From the NCBI GenBank assembly GCA_013368375.1, contig JAACJP010000008.1, forward strand, positions 310,001-374,000: a stretch of 64,000 bases of DNA, read 5' to 3'. The notes beneath the pieces are model-generated. The model ran no database searches, was not told where the DNA came from, and saw only the letters and a program-made list of their open reading frames with translations. The translations under genes were made by a program, and so were the position numbers. The stretch is from Tricholomella constricta. Its lineage: Eukaryota > Basidiomycota > Agaricomycetes > Agaricales > Lyophyllaceae. The first letter of the stretch is position 1; each line of letters begins with the position of its first letter. Positions 46,529 through 61,912 of this stretch are shown here, piece by piece.

Positions 46529-47368
46529 GACGAGAAACTGAAGGAAAGGCTCGTCGACGTTGGCCTGTACATTCTGGAGCCGGAGGGCCAGGGAAGAATT
46601 TGTTGATGGTCCGGATCAAAACGAGCGGACTGCCGAAATGCAGCAAAAGTTGGTTCCGCAGCTTCCGCTGTCGCAGCGTTGGCTCTTAGGTTCATCACAT
46701 CTCTGAATCCTGCATATAATGCAAGGGTTTCGTGTGAGAGGTTTAGTCTTTGTTGCTCGACAGTATCAGAATAAACTTCAAGTGCCTGACATATTTTTAC
46801 TATGTAAATAGCAGAAGGCCTTGCGTGACAGTACATGTGCCCGGAGAGCTAAGGAGAATCTAAAGATTATTAAGAGAGAACACTGAACGAAAGCAGTACT
46901 TGATGAGTGAATTCATCATTCAAAAGCATGATGCGAGCATAGAGTAGGGTCTGGGTATGCGTGGAGCGAACGATGTGTTGCTGAAATGAGATGCACTTGA
47001 GCGATCCCTGTATATCGGTGAAGTTATGGCGTACCTCTCAAATTGTTTATCGAGTTGTAGAACAGGAGTGGCCGCTACTTGAAGATGTCGACGTTCTCGA
47101 ATGCGGTGAGAAAGTTGACGCGCGTGAATCCATTCCTGACTGATCCCTTGCGTCCTGGATTGTTTCAGAATTCAGTAGCTCCTCAAGTCTCGAGAGAAGT
47201 TCAAATTACAGGCTCCATGGACCTCCTTTCGCGACTAGGCGAGGACCTTGGCCGAACTATCTGCAAGGGCACAGCGGATGGGCGAATTGTAGACTCGGAT
47301 TCGATGAGCGGGGTGTTCAAGAGCAGCGTAAAAGTTTTCACAAAGGACGAGAGGTACGACGAGGGCAT
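46516..47368 (-). CDS. Unassigned conserved-looking protein (model incomplete)
   Basis: I do not recognise this gene. A first exon from ATG 47368 ([20 protein letters not shown] to [10 protein letters not shown]) ends at a GTAATT donor. Then comes a piece with [16 protein letters not shown], one with [20 protein letters not shown] and NDEFTHQ, and a last exon ([20 protein letters not shown], then [40 protein letters not shown]). The last two pieces join in phase at GTACTG...CCTTAG. The join between the second and third pieces does not fit the obvious GTACGC donor (frame shifts), so either a GTAGCG donor is used or there is a frameshift. The predicted stop at 46516 overlaps the start of the same-strand CoA-transferase (46528), which is unusual for fungi and suggests that the real 3' end may differ. 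It is divergent from the SDR gene (135 bp between starts). Confidence 0.45.
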
Positions 47369-47503
47369 GTAGTACGATGGCTGACCGAAGTGCAAGTTCA
47401 AGTTTGGCTGATGCCGATGCACGTCGTCATTGATCGATGAATATTGATCGATCGTTTTGTAGATCCAGGAACCGTCGACCCAACTGCTGTTATCACTGGC
47501 AAG

Positions 47504-48594
47504 ATGTCAAGCATTCGGACAGCCATTGTTACTGGAGCCTCTTCAGGTTCTCAATGCAAGGCCTCTGTTTCTCTCATACTGATTACCATGTCACTGTTCC
47601 AGGGATTGGGCGACAAACTGCAATTGCGTTGTTGGTCGCTGGATGGAACGTCGTCTTGACAGGACGGCGACTCAGCGCACTCAATGAGACTGCAGAGATG
47701 TCTTCTCGGTCCGCCAACTCCTTGATCCTTGCTGGAGACGTCACGGATGAGCAGTTTGTCAAGGAGTTGTTCACAAGGACTGTGGAGCACTTTGGTGCGT
47801 CCCCTGCGGCTTTCTAACAACCTGAGTCGGGCCCATCTACACAATTGTCACCATCACTTATGCATAGGTCGGCTCGACCTTCTATTCAATGCAAGTATGA
47901 GATGGCATCCTGATTTCTGGATTACTGACAATACGTTTATAGAATGCCGGAATCAGTTCTGCTCAAGTACCAATCGAGGAGCTTTCGCTCGCCACTTTCC
48001 AACAAGTCCTCAACGTCAACGTCATCGGCCCTTTTCTCTGCACACAGCAGGCGGTCAAGATCTTTAAAGCCCAATCTCCATCAGGAGGTACGTATAACGC
48101 ATCATGCTAACTATCTGTGGCTCTCACACTTCGCTGTTAAAGGGCGGATAATCAACAACGGTTCATTAGCTGCTCACGTACCGCGCCCTCACTCGTCGCC
48201 TTACACATGTTCCAAGCACGCCATGTCGGGACTGACGAAATGTACCGCCCTCGACGGTCGGGCGTTCAACATCACGTGTACGCAAATTGACATTGGTGAG
48301 CCTCCTCGAGTCTCCGCCGCCCAATCCTTCTCAAATCGACTCTCAGGAAACGCGCATACTGACCTCGCAGAAAGGCATACGAGCGGAGCGCTCCAGCCAG
48401 ATGGGCGCATGATTCCTGAACCCACTTTTGATGTCCAGCTCGTCGCCGATACCATCGTCCACATAGCGAACTTACCCAATGACGTGACTGTTTTGGAGTA
48501 TAAGATTATGTATGTAATTTCTTCCCTCTTCTTTGCATGGGTGGCTGAAAAGCTGGCAAGGGCTGCTGGAGTTCCTTTTGTCGGAAGAGGGTAG
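47504..48594 (+). CDS. Short-chain dehydrogenase/reductase
   Basis: NAD(P)-dependent oxidoreductase of the classical SDR family. The nucleotide-binding motif TGASSGIG is split by the first intron after TGASS; the [19 protein letters not shown] strand-helix suggests NADPH preference through the Arg pair. GDVT is the acidic-residue strand, the NNAG motif is split by an intron, and [25 protein letters not shown] with the catalytic Ser, and [13 protein letters not shown] with Tyr-x3-Lys follow. A last intron after YKIM is spliced in phase to give [10 protein letters not shown] and stop at 48594. The start at 47504 ([11 protein letters not shown]) fits the family, about 265 residues. The substrate is unknown. 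It stands 114 bp from the convergent PRP2 stop. Confidence 0.88.
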
Positions 48595-48708
48595 GTCTTC
48601 CGTGCGATGATTAAGGCTAGCCGGAAAAGCGGTTGCTTGGACGATATAAGGATACATTTGAACGACAGAAGTAGTACAGAAAGCATACAAGACCGTGCGT
48701 AAACCCAT

Positions 48709-52584
<3,876 letters not shown>

Positions 52585-53758
52585 CAGGACCCAGAGGGTT
52601 TAGACAGCGTAGGACAAGCGGAGGTTAACTCGAGCTTGAGGTTCCGAAGCTAGGGGCGCGTCGGAGTTCGCCTTGATGACCGCCCAAATACATCAAACCA
52701 AAGCAAAAGGCACTTGAGTGTCCCACGCAACCCCTCATAATATAGAGGGTACTATGTATTGTACCTACATACCCCTCTCATTAGAGTCATTATAGAGGTA
52801 GAGCTAACTGCATAACGATAGGCAGAAAAACAATACAGGAGGCGGAATATGAAATTTAACCTCCGAAAGAGCGGCAGCGGCAGCAGCCATACTTAATTAT
52901 AAAAAGTAGGTATGTAAGTATGGCGGGCGTTATCATGCATAATCGGCATGGAATGCCAGCTTTCACTCCTCATTCACAAAGATCGCTAATTTTCGAGGCA
53001 TCACATCCTCCATATGCCTTAGAAATTACTTTGCGCAAGTATAACAGTTCTATATACACATTGAGCCCAGATCCATACTTTCCTTCATCCGCAATAGTCC
53101 TTTCGAGCGAAACATGCTCAATACAGAGAGCTAAAATTCACATCTTTCACCTACCATTTTTCAATCATTCGAACTCCTTGACTTTCTTACGGAGTGCTCA
53201 ATATTTGACTAGACCGTTGAGCGAACCGTTGTGGTACCGATCTTCACAGTGACACGATAGGAAGTGGCCCAAGCGAGGAGTGCCCTTCTGCAGGCATAAT
53301 CATTTCGGTTTTCGCCAAAAAGCAGCTGTTGTTGTGTTGTACACCAGGATTTGAGAGAGTCCAATGAAAATAAAAGACAAGAAGGATAGCCAGTGTGGTG
53401 GAGCGACGGTAGCAACGCTCTTGCTGGGAAGGTATAGGTGAGCAACCAGAGCCATGACCCCAACAGGTCTTTACCTATGCCATTGCCTAGTCGAGGAAGA
53501 GAATGATGATGACACAAAGGGTTGATGGGAAGGTGGGATGAGGCTGGTCTCAAGGACGATGCAGGAGTACGAGATTTTGCATGGCGGGTGAAAGAGGCCT
53601 GTTTGGAAGGAGAGGAGCGAAGGGGCGCGGAGCGGGTAAGAGGGCAGTGGATTTGCAAGGAAGAAAAGCGCGGTAGTTGGCAACCGACGTAGCAATCAGT
53701 TCTTTCAACATTGGTTCATGTGGGATATGCAAGTAATGGAAAGAGTGCTAGTGTTCCT
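52585..53758. other. 1.2-kb interval: PRP2 promoter and CLYBL-type gene 3' flank
   Basis: No domain-bearing frame. The minus-strand frame 53209-53658 is Ser/Pro/Arg-rich and probably chance. An imperfect hairpin lies near 52742-52775 (AGAGGGTACTATGTA... TACATACCCCTCT), with a partial second copy of TATAGAGG near 52793. It could be a fragment of a small mobile element, but I see no target duplication. Confidence 0.4.
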
Positions 53759-55213
53759 CAGGATGATATTACCGGGATCTCCAAACCAGCGGCCTTGGCA
53801 CTTGCAATCGTTTTCTCTGCCTGTGAAGGAAACGGACCCTTACGATTAAAAGGCGTACATAAAAGAGGGCGGGTTCCGGAACAGAGCATACCTGCTTAAG
53901 CATTGGTGCATCTATCATCTCTCCTTCAAGTCCAACAGCACCCTTTGCCGCAGCATGTGCAATTCTCATTCCATGAAGTATCTTGCTGGCACGACGGATC
54001 TCTGGGAAATCTCATGGTGCGAGTCGATCATGATGTTCATCTCGAAAGTAAAACACTTGCCTTCCAGCGTTGGTACAAAAGTAGATTGTATGGTGTCGAC
54101 TTGCGCTGGGTGAATCGCTTGCTGGAAGAGGAAAGGTCATGCTACGTACAATTCAGAGTTTCGGGATTATCAGTACCTTGCCTGTAAATCCGAGCTGTCT
54201 CCCGTCGACACACTCTTCCCTCAGATAGTCGAGGTCTTTATAATTAACGCAGACCTAGGAGGGTAGTGTTGTGATGTTTCATAGAGACAGTGAGTACAGT
54301 GGACATACCATGTCGATTGCCTCCAAGCCAAAAGCTTTGGCAGCAACAACGATCTGAGAACGCGTGAAAAGAAGTTCTCGACGAGAGGGAGTTCGGATTA
54401 TAGAGGTATCAACACAGTCTTGGGCCAAAGGTATGTCACACGAGAATTTGAGTTGGAAAGAGTATGACCATACAGTCCTCAGCAGCAAACTGCATTCATC
54501 AATAAATTTCTAAGGATAGAGAGGGGAATAACAAACCAGAAGCGCCACCAAACGTCCTCCAGATTCCGGACCATGTTCCGACTTCCAGCCAGCAATATCG
54601 CCTAAATTCCAAGAGGCTTTTGCGCTTTCGATACTCGGGACGATATTCAGGAGAGTATCGCGAGATCTTTTCTTGGAGGTACTATAGATTGCTCGCGAGA
54701 CATAAGAGAGGTCTTGTGCAGAGTGAACTTTAGGTAATATCAGGGTCTGCACTGCGGAAGAGCTGGCCTATGGACAAAAGTAAGGCGACAACATCTCTGC
54801 TTGAATGGAAAACTTGCAATGTCTGCGATATCGTCTTGAAAGAATGGCGTACTAATATCGTTTACGCGTACCGCGACGCGCCTTGGGTCTGGAAGGCCTG
54901 GTTGCTGGGGGCACACAGTGAGGTCGAATTGAGGGACGAAGGCACATCATCAACGCACGCTCAGGAAGTGCAGCAGTCTGTTCCTCGCATTCCGTTTGTC
55001 CGCGGGTGAGGGTGATACACTATCTTCCAGGTCGTAAATTATCATGTCCGAGGCTGAAGAGAGTGATTTCTGGAGCATGCGTTCAGACGACGATGGGACA
55101 TAGAGATATGAACGGCGAAGAGGTGTTGATGGCAATGCTTTCGTGCTCATTTGTCTGTGAGCGCACCGAAAACAAGTCGATCTTTTCAATACATTGGGAC
55201 CGTGACGAAACAT
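53759..55213 (-). CDS. Mitochondrial CLYBL-type (HpcH/HpaI, CitE-like) lyase
   Basis: Family of citrate-lyase beta-like enzymes; human CLYBL is a mitochondrial citramalyl-CoA lyase that yields acetyl-CoA and pyruvate, with malate synthase side activity. The N-terminus (MFRHGPNVLKRSTCFRCAHR, then QMSTKALPSTPLRRSYLYVP) looks like a mitochondrial presequence running into the first strand. Landmarks are VPSSSERMLQKSLSSASDMI, IYDLEDSVSPSPADKRNARN (the DLEDSV Mg-binding region), LILPKVHSAQDL, LLNIVPSIESAKASWNLGDI (catalytic-region E), RLVALLFAAEDYC, IDMVCVNYKDLDYLREEC and GFTGKQAIHPAQVDTIQS, the family signature near the active site. The end is AEKTIASAKAAGLEIPVISS. About six exons; the joins follow the family order. 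The enzyme would bind acyl-CoA and Mg2+. Confidence 0.87.
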
Positions 55214-56069
55214 ATTCGAGTTAAGTTCAAGGACGTCGAAGAGACGGAGCTAGGCGCGCTCAGAACAAGGTGGCACTGAAAGTTGCTGACCGTGACGGTA
55301 CTAGTACGCCTTGTATTTGCATCAGGCGCGGATTACATAGTACGAATCCATCTATCCATCCATTTGCCATCCATACAGGTTTCGGATTCTTCTTTATTCT
55401 TCCTCATGGCCTGTAACATTTCCTCGACATCACACTCTCAGCAACTTTGGTGCCGAACAAGAACGTACTGTACTTATCAGGTATTACTTACTGCCTGTGA
55501 CTTGTGCCAGATTATCTGAATCTGAACAGTGAAGTGACAAACTGTTCGAAGCTCCAGGAAGACCGTCAGTATCGCCTTCAATTCTTAATGGCAGTTGAAT
55601 GCCTCCGAAGTACATAAGTAAATTGAATTGGAATAAAGTTAGCGGACTTCGCACATCGATATCAATTGGAATGGGAATTATTATAGCTGACTATGTTAAC
55701 GAACGCACATGGACTGCCTTGGTGCGAGACTATCTTGAGTCTTGACGATAGCCTTTGGACTGCGATCACGACCATACTCGTTTCAAAAGTGCTTGGAGAG
55801 AATGGCAGGGGTGAGCAAGGCAGGTTTTGCGTGGAAGCCGTGGGTGTTGTCACCGCTGATCGTGGACGCCAATAGTGTATGGTCGGTCTTCAAATACAGG
55901 ATTTCGCCATGGGGTCCGACGCTAATAGTGAACGGTGAAGATCCAGACGACCGGAATTGCTGGCGCCGATATATTGGTTGGCAGCAATGATTAGAAATTA
56001 TCCCATGTAGTTTACTTTGTCCGAAGAAACACGAGCAGCGACGAGAATAAATAAGAAGTCCGGGCATGA
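55214..56069. other. 856-bp interval upstream of the CLYBL-type gene
   Basis: Holds the CLYBL-type gene promoter and the 3' flank of the GT61 gene on the same strand. Frames (for example 55783-56112 -) lack a recognised domain and overlap the end of the GT61 gene. A short run of CCATCTATCCATCCATTTGCC-like tetramers near 55350 is simple sequence. Nothing else seen. Confidence 0.45.
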
Positions 56070-57794
56070 TTAGTCGTCGACCTCCTCCGTCAGTGACAGT
56101 CTTTCTAGACACAACCGAGCCACCGCCGCACCGTCTAGTGGGATGGAGTTTCCTTGGAAACCTTCCACATATTTAGGCTCTGGGAGAGCTGGACTTGTGA
56201 AATAGCTGGAGAGATCATGAGCCAAGCAAGACGGACGGGTAGAGAAGTAGAGGAGCTTACTGGGATCCCCAGAATCCGTAGTGCGTCATGCCCAATGCGC
56301 GTGTTGTGTACTCGTAGTCAAAGGCAAAGCCGCCGGGGAAGAAAAACTCCATCACCGTTGATCGAGGAGAGGGTTTCATCCAAATAAGAGATGTCAGACC
56401 GTTACCGTGAACGCCCATCATTATCTGTCAAAAAAGCGAAGAGTGAGGGTAAGCTCTCAAAGTAAAGACAGTCATGGAACTGACAGTCGTCCTTGCGGCC
56501 AGCTCGATTTGTTCAAGCCGCGACATCTTCTCTGCAGCCACAACGTTGACTTCGAACCCGTACGTATCCCTCAGCTTGTAGAGCTCTTCGACGAGCTTTT
56601 CGTGGTCCTCTTTGATCAACATACGCCTTCCCCACTCCTGGCGTGAAATGTACGTGATGACGGGGGTACTCGTCGTCCCGCCGCCAGTATTTTCCTCAAG
56701 CCCCGTAAACTGGATGGCATTGTTCCGCATGGTCATCCACCAGTTGGCGCTGCCGGGCAGGCCAAAGGGCGCGGACGCCGTCCTCTGGAATCGCGCAAAG
56801 TTGTACGTCATCATGGTGGCAGAACGATCTGCGAGGATGACGCGGTCGAAAACGAAAGGGCGGCCCATCTCTGCACGGTCGCGCCAGTCGTCTCTGAACT
56901 CCATAATCGTAGAGGGAAACGCAGAGCGGATGACCCATTCGTTCATGGCAGCGTAATCGCGCCAGTGATAGGCATCGAGGTGATTGAACATGAGACGGCG
57001 GACAGGCGGTAGGGAAGTTTTACCGTTGTGTGTAATTGCCGGGTCGAGGGAGGAATAAGTGCGCCAGAATCCGAACCATAGCTCTGCAGACCAATGATAG
57101 TAATGGGTGACGCTATTGCGCAAACGAGTCAAAAGATAAATGAGATACGCATGCCATTGCGTGGACTCGTACTCACAATTGATATGGGTCATTGATGAAG
57201 TACTTCAATAATGTCACCAAGGCGAAAGTGAAGGGTGAGAATGAGACGTACATTCACGCCGTCCAGTATATGAGCACCAGTCCCAAACAATACTTTGGCT
57301 TCCTTCGTGCTGATGACCCGAATATCCTCGTCGGTGGGGAGCCGCGAGGCCACCGCCTCTTCTCCATTCTCGATGAACAAACCTTTCGAGTATATATGTG
57401 TGACATTGGGTACTTTTGAGGGCTCATCAGAGACAATGTAGACGACGCCCTTGAGGATGTATAGTTTGTCAAAGATGGTCCAGCCTGCCAGAACAGGACA
57501 GATTGGTCAATGTGTGTAAAGTCATAGCGGTGATCCAGACCATGTACCGGGTATATGGGCAAGCACCCTCGTTTGTGGAACTGGTGATGACCCCCATGAG
57601 AGATGGGCGTCCAAAATCTCCAAATGCGGACCACTGGTGGCCGGATGGGTTGTGTTACGCGACTCTGAGCTCGTCAATGGGTTAGGAATAGAGCGAACGT
57701 GTTCAAGGTCGGGCTTTCTCGAGACAAAGAGAAGGAATAGGAAGAGTAGACCGACGAGAAGGACTTCTCGCCGGGTCGGCGTCGCTGAAGCCAT
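56070..57794 (-). CDS. GT61 (DUF563) glycosyltransferase, type II membrane protein
   Basis: Golgi-type glycosyltransferase of the family that includes plant xylosyl- and arabinosyltransferases and animal EOGT; acceptor unknown here. A short cytosolic tail (MASATPTRRE) and one transmembrane helix (VLLVGLLFLFLLFV) indicate a type II anchor. The catalytic region has WTIFDKLYILKGVVYIVSDE, YFINDPYQFVTHYYHWSAEL, RLMFNHLDAYHWRDYAAMNE, GRPFVFDRVILADRSATMMT, VITYISRQEWGRRMLIKEDH and the conserved IMMGVHGNGLTSLIWMKPSP, with the family HGxGL box. The last exon ends CLERLSLTEEVDD at 56070. The first ATG of the frame is 57794. About six exons. Confidence 0.87.
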
Positions 57795-58038
57795 CACGGT
57801 CGCCAAGGACGGAGCGACGAGGTCCAAGCAAATAAATGTCCCCGGGCTTCTCGGGTGCTTATAAGTAATCTTGTTTCAATCAAAAAAATTGTACAATCAT
57901 CGAACCCTGAAATTCCTGTAAATGCCAAACAGTACAGTGCGGATGCTATATGCGGAGTATAACTATGATAAACACGGGCGCAAGAAGCACCTATGAACAG
58001 CGACAAAGTAAGTGAGTGAGATATGTGCCAAAAATTCG

Positions 58039-61000
58039 TCAGCCAGTGACATCGAGGTCAGGATAGCTAAACCAGTGCGCTTGCAGGTAATCATCGTCAT
58101 CTTCTGTCCCTGACGGAGGCAGAGCCGGCATGTCCAAAATCTTGTTAGTAACTTCGGTGCTCAGATCATCGTCGTCATCTGGGCTCAGGGAACGAATATA
58201 GAAGTGGCTGGCATCGAACGGTGCTGATAAAGAAGTAGAGGGAGGTGGAGAGTCGTTCAAGCTCGTTGACTCGGATAAGGACGACACAGTTTGAGAAAGT
58301 CTGCGCTGAGCTGGTTGCGGTTGTGGAGAGGCCTCAGAGGAGGTCGGCGCCTGAGGCTGCTGATGAGGGACAGCTTCTGCAGTATCAGGAATCAATGTAT
58401 GTGTTTGAGCGAGCGTGGCATATGGTTCCGTGTCGTCGGGTTTGTGAGTCGGCGTTTGAGGATAGGGTTGGGAAGACTCTCCAACATGGTGATCACGGAC
58501 GGGCGTTGTCGCTCGATGCTTCGTCTCTTGAGCTTTCATCAGCATCTCTATGGCGAGCCTGGATTCATTCTGTGCTTGCGCCAGGCTAGGATCCTCCTTC
58601 AGAGCCTCCATCAGCGGGTTCGCCCCGACATCCTCCTTATCACCGCTCAATTTCAACCGGAGCGGGTCAACTGAGTCGTCTGCAACCATTTCTGATGTGT
58701 CATGCGCCACGGCTTTGGGTGCAAGTTCCATTTCAAAATTCTCGCACCGTCGAGGAGAGCCGATAGCGTGCTCTGACCGTTTCTGGGCATCATCGACCAC
58801 CACATGGGTAGCAAGGGAAGCCATAGCCTTTGGTGGCAGGAAGCTCTGCGCGAAGAGGCGTTGCGTCAGGAGGCCGGGAATAAACACAGGTATCGAGGAT
58901 GTTTGGAATGCTGAGTGTTCCGATCTGAGTGCACTACTCCAGGGACGCTTGGATTCCGGTAAAGCTTCGTGTGTGGATTTTTTTCTGGCAGTAAGCGTAG
59001 CGGGGCTGGCACTGTTTTGACCAGTGGTGTTAACGACGGCAGACGCATACATATCCTCGTGGGTATCAACGGCCTGAAAACTGGCTGGCGGTGGCTTGTT
59101 GTCTACAGCCACAGCAGGTGATGTGTCGATTTCAGATTGAGGTTGAGGCGCATTCTCCGCACCCGGGGAATGCTCTGTGCATGATGCCTGCAACACCGGC
59201 TGGAAGTTTTCATCCTCTGTATCCTGCTCCTCATGGTCGTACGCAGCATAGAAAGTCCCAGACGAGAGCACCACAGGCGTAGTCGGCTCAGGACTGAGCG
59301 TACGTGGAGTGGGAGACACTGCCTCTGTAGACCGAGGGATATCGGAACTGGGTTGCAAATCCGACGTCAGGATAGCTGGGCCAATCTGCAGCTCCTCTTG
59401 TTCTTGAGCCGGCTGTAGTTCCTCGGAGGAGGTTGCATGAGAAACAGAAATATCGGCTGCCGGAGTAGGCGGTGTCATATTCTCCATGGAAGCATCCAAC
59501 ACGGATTGAAATATTGCCTCGTCGATGTCCTGCTCCTCTTGGTTGAACACACTAAATGGATCGCATGAAAGCGTGGTCGTAGCCGGATCTGACTCAGGAG
59601 TGGTAGCATGCGGGGTGGACGATACAGGGTGTGCAGGAGGACCTGAGCTAAGTTGGGCAGCCAAAGTAATTTGCAGCTCTTTCTCCTCTTGTACCGACTG
59701 AGGCTCCGCGGGCGGCTGTTCAAGGGAGCTCAAAGATCCTGGAGGGTCAGCGACCGTATCGGCTGTCGGAGAAGACGGTGATATATTGTCCGCGGAAGCA
59801 GACAGCACGGATTGTAATATCGCTTTGTCAATGTCCAGCTCTTCTTGGTCGTACATGCCAAACGATTCAGACGGATGTGCAGGCCCAGTCTCAGGGCTGA
59901 GCGCACGTGCAGCGGAAGACGCAGGAGCTGCAAAGGGAGAACCCGACTCGGACTGGGAGTTGGACATGGAAAAGATCAAGGCATCTTGCAGCTCCCGCTC
60001 TTCTTCCTCGTCCGGATCTGACAGAGGCGGGTACGAGAAGGCAGCTGTTACAGAATCTCCAGGAGCATTCGTAACAGGGTTCTGCGGACTCGATGGGGTG
60101 GGTGAATGTGGAAGTAGGGCGGACTGCGCTGCTGAAGGTTCTGACATAGGTAATCTGGTGGTCGACACTGCTTTTGGAGAGAAAATCGTCTCCGCATGGG
60201 CTTTCGAGGAGGATTTCAAGGCGTCTGGATTGGACCTCGATGCCTCGAAGGCTTCTGATTGAGCGAAAGAATTAAGGCGGCCAGATTACTTACGACACAG
60301 GTAGGCCACATACCCGATATTCGGACTTCAGTATCAGATTTCTCTTCCTGCGCATCCTTCCTATTCGTATGTGTTGGAACATCACCCCCATCGGCCATGG
60401 TTGACGCGTAGATCGCTTGCTTTAGTTCTTCGTCCTCCTCCACCGAGTCTGCGTCGCGCATAGAACCAGAAAATTCTTCAGCCGCGCCAGTCCACTTTGA
60501 TGATTGCCTAATGCCGCCTTGCGGTTCCGTGCCCTGCTTCTCCCGAGCCTCGGGATCGATTGCGGGGATGACAAAGTTGTCGTGCACATGGCCATTGGAT
60601 ACTTCGGTGTGGAGGGCGGAAGTGAGGGTTGACGTTAAGGAGCAGGAAACAGGAGACCCGGAAGTTGCTTGAGGCCGTTCTGCCACTGACTCCGGGGTGC
60701 GTGGTGGTTGCGTGGCCTGGCGATCTACGCTAGAAGATTTGCGGCCAAAGGAATGCACCTCAACCGTAGGAAGAGCATTGGCGCTTGGCGAAACAGTATT
60801 CGTGTCGTCCGCAAATTTAGCCTTTTGATTAGATCGATGGGAACTGCGCTTGGAGGGCTCTCTAGAGCCCGATGGTGTCTCCTTAGGCGCTGGTTTCACC
60901 GAAGAAGCTGCGGTCCTCCCGGTAGTGGTTTTGCGCGAAAGCGGGGGGCTATCAACATCTGAGCACAGGTCGATAATTTCTGTTGCAAGCTGAGGCTTTT

Positions 61001-61912
61001 TTTTTGGGCGTGAGGTAATCTGTGTTGAGTGCCTTCGTTGTTTTGCAGGCTGTCCTTTTTCGTCTTCTGAGCTAGAGAAGAGCTCGATCACCTCCTTGGA
61101 TGTAGCTGTAAAATAACATGTCAGCCTGGCTGTCTGATGTTCGAAATGAATGACGCACCCGTCCGTTTCTTCGTTCTCTTCCTCGTGGTGAGGGGAGCTT
61201 TGAAGCTTCCTGTGAGTCCAAATAAGCTGCAGGTACAGGACAGAAATGCAATTGAATTGACCGATGTCAGACGGAGGTGCATTACTCTTCTTCTGCGCTC
61301 GACCCGGCGGCAATTTTGACAAACTCGAAGAGCGAGGCGGAGCCTTGTCGCCATCGTCGTCGTCAGCATTTGGTGTCCGCACGCGTTTCTTGCTGGCAAC
61401 CAGACTGGTATGCGACCTTGTCCTGTGCATTTCGATTGGCTGGCTGGATGGTCCGGGGCTTGCATTTCGCTGTGCAGGTCTGCGTGTGCTTTGCCTTAGA
61501 GGAATGGTTGGTGTTGATTTGGGTCGCGAAGGTTCCCTAGCAGGAGTTGGAGGCGAGGTGTCGGCGGAGTGGGTCAATGTCGCTGCGTAATTTCTGGGAT
61601 AAGCCCATGCCACTTGTGCTCAAGCCGCGGGACACACCTCCCCTTCCGTCATCGGCCTTGCTCTTCTTCTTGGGCGGCTTTTTTGCGGAGAGACTTGCTG
61701 CGGCTGTCTTGCGCTTTCTCTTGGACTCATCCTGCATGTTCAGCGACGGTGGACTTGATGACGGCGTGGTCGACGATCTGCACGAAGTTCCTATCCAAGT
61801 TTAGTCAGAGCCTAAACCAAGCCGTGGGTTCCACGGCTTGGACTACGCGGCGGTAAATACCTTCAAGGACAGTCCAGGATGGACCGGGCGATGCTGCTCG
61901 TCGACGAGCCAT
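58039..61912 (-). CDS. SIM/UIM-repeat protein, putative dual SUMO-ubiquitin reader
   Basis: Six exons join in phase to 1194 residues: 61912-61861, 61790-61638, 61582-61262, 61209-61159, 61105-60314, 60254-58039. The N-terminus is basic (KRKRKTAAASLSAKK, KRVRTPNADDDDGDK, TTRKRTKKRT), so a nuclear location is likely. Two SUMO-interacting motifs follow: EVIELFSSSEDE at about residues 197-208 and TEIIDLCSDVDS at 234-245. Ubiquitin-interacting motifs (acidic-x-hydrophobic-x2-Ala-hydrophobic-x2-Ser) come next: EEDEELKQAIYASTM at 414, DEEEERELQDALIFSMS at 538, QEELDIDKAILQSVL at 592 and QEEQDIDEAIFQSVL at 694. Degenerate copies are EEKELQITLAAQ, QEELQIGPAILTS and HEEQDTEDENFQPVL. The rest is Ser/Pro/Thr-rich and disordered. 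No catalytic domain is visible. The order SIM then UIMs resembles human RAP80, which binds SUMO-ubiquitin mixed chains at DNA breaks; I see no other similarity. Function is inference. Confidence 0.75.
59187..60012 (-). repeat. Coding tandem repeat, exact 102-residue (306-bp) period
   Basis: The conserved anchor D/N-[QH]-E-E-x-D starts at residues 592, 694 and 796 of the SIM/UIM protein, exactly 102 residues apart (start positions 59850, 59544, 59238). Each unit has a second motif (acidic-ELQ-x-) and a linker of the type SPE/TPES...SSxTF ahead of the next anchor; a partial unit precedes at 60012. The first two anchors keep a full UIM core; the third has lost the Ala and Ser. Period, not sequence identity, was counted; nucleotide identity between units was not measured. 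Confidence 0.7.

Noticed and set aside
52742..52775. Imperfect inverted repeat as a MITE or IS-like end
   Set aside because: The two arms differ by an inserted G and several mismatches, and no target duplication or second boundary is visible.
53209..53658. 149-residue minus-strand ORF near the CLYBL-type gene
   Set aside because: Ser/Pro/Arg-rich with no domain, and the 3' flank of a neighbouring gene; probably chance.
58039..60219. A separate gene starting at ATG 60219 for the large minus-strand ORF
   Set aside because: An in-phase join from 60314 to 60254 links it to the SIM-containing exons; the total of all six exons is divisible by three.
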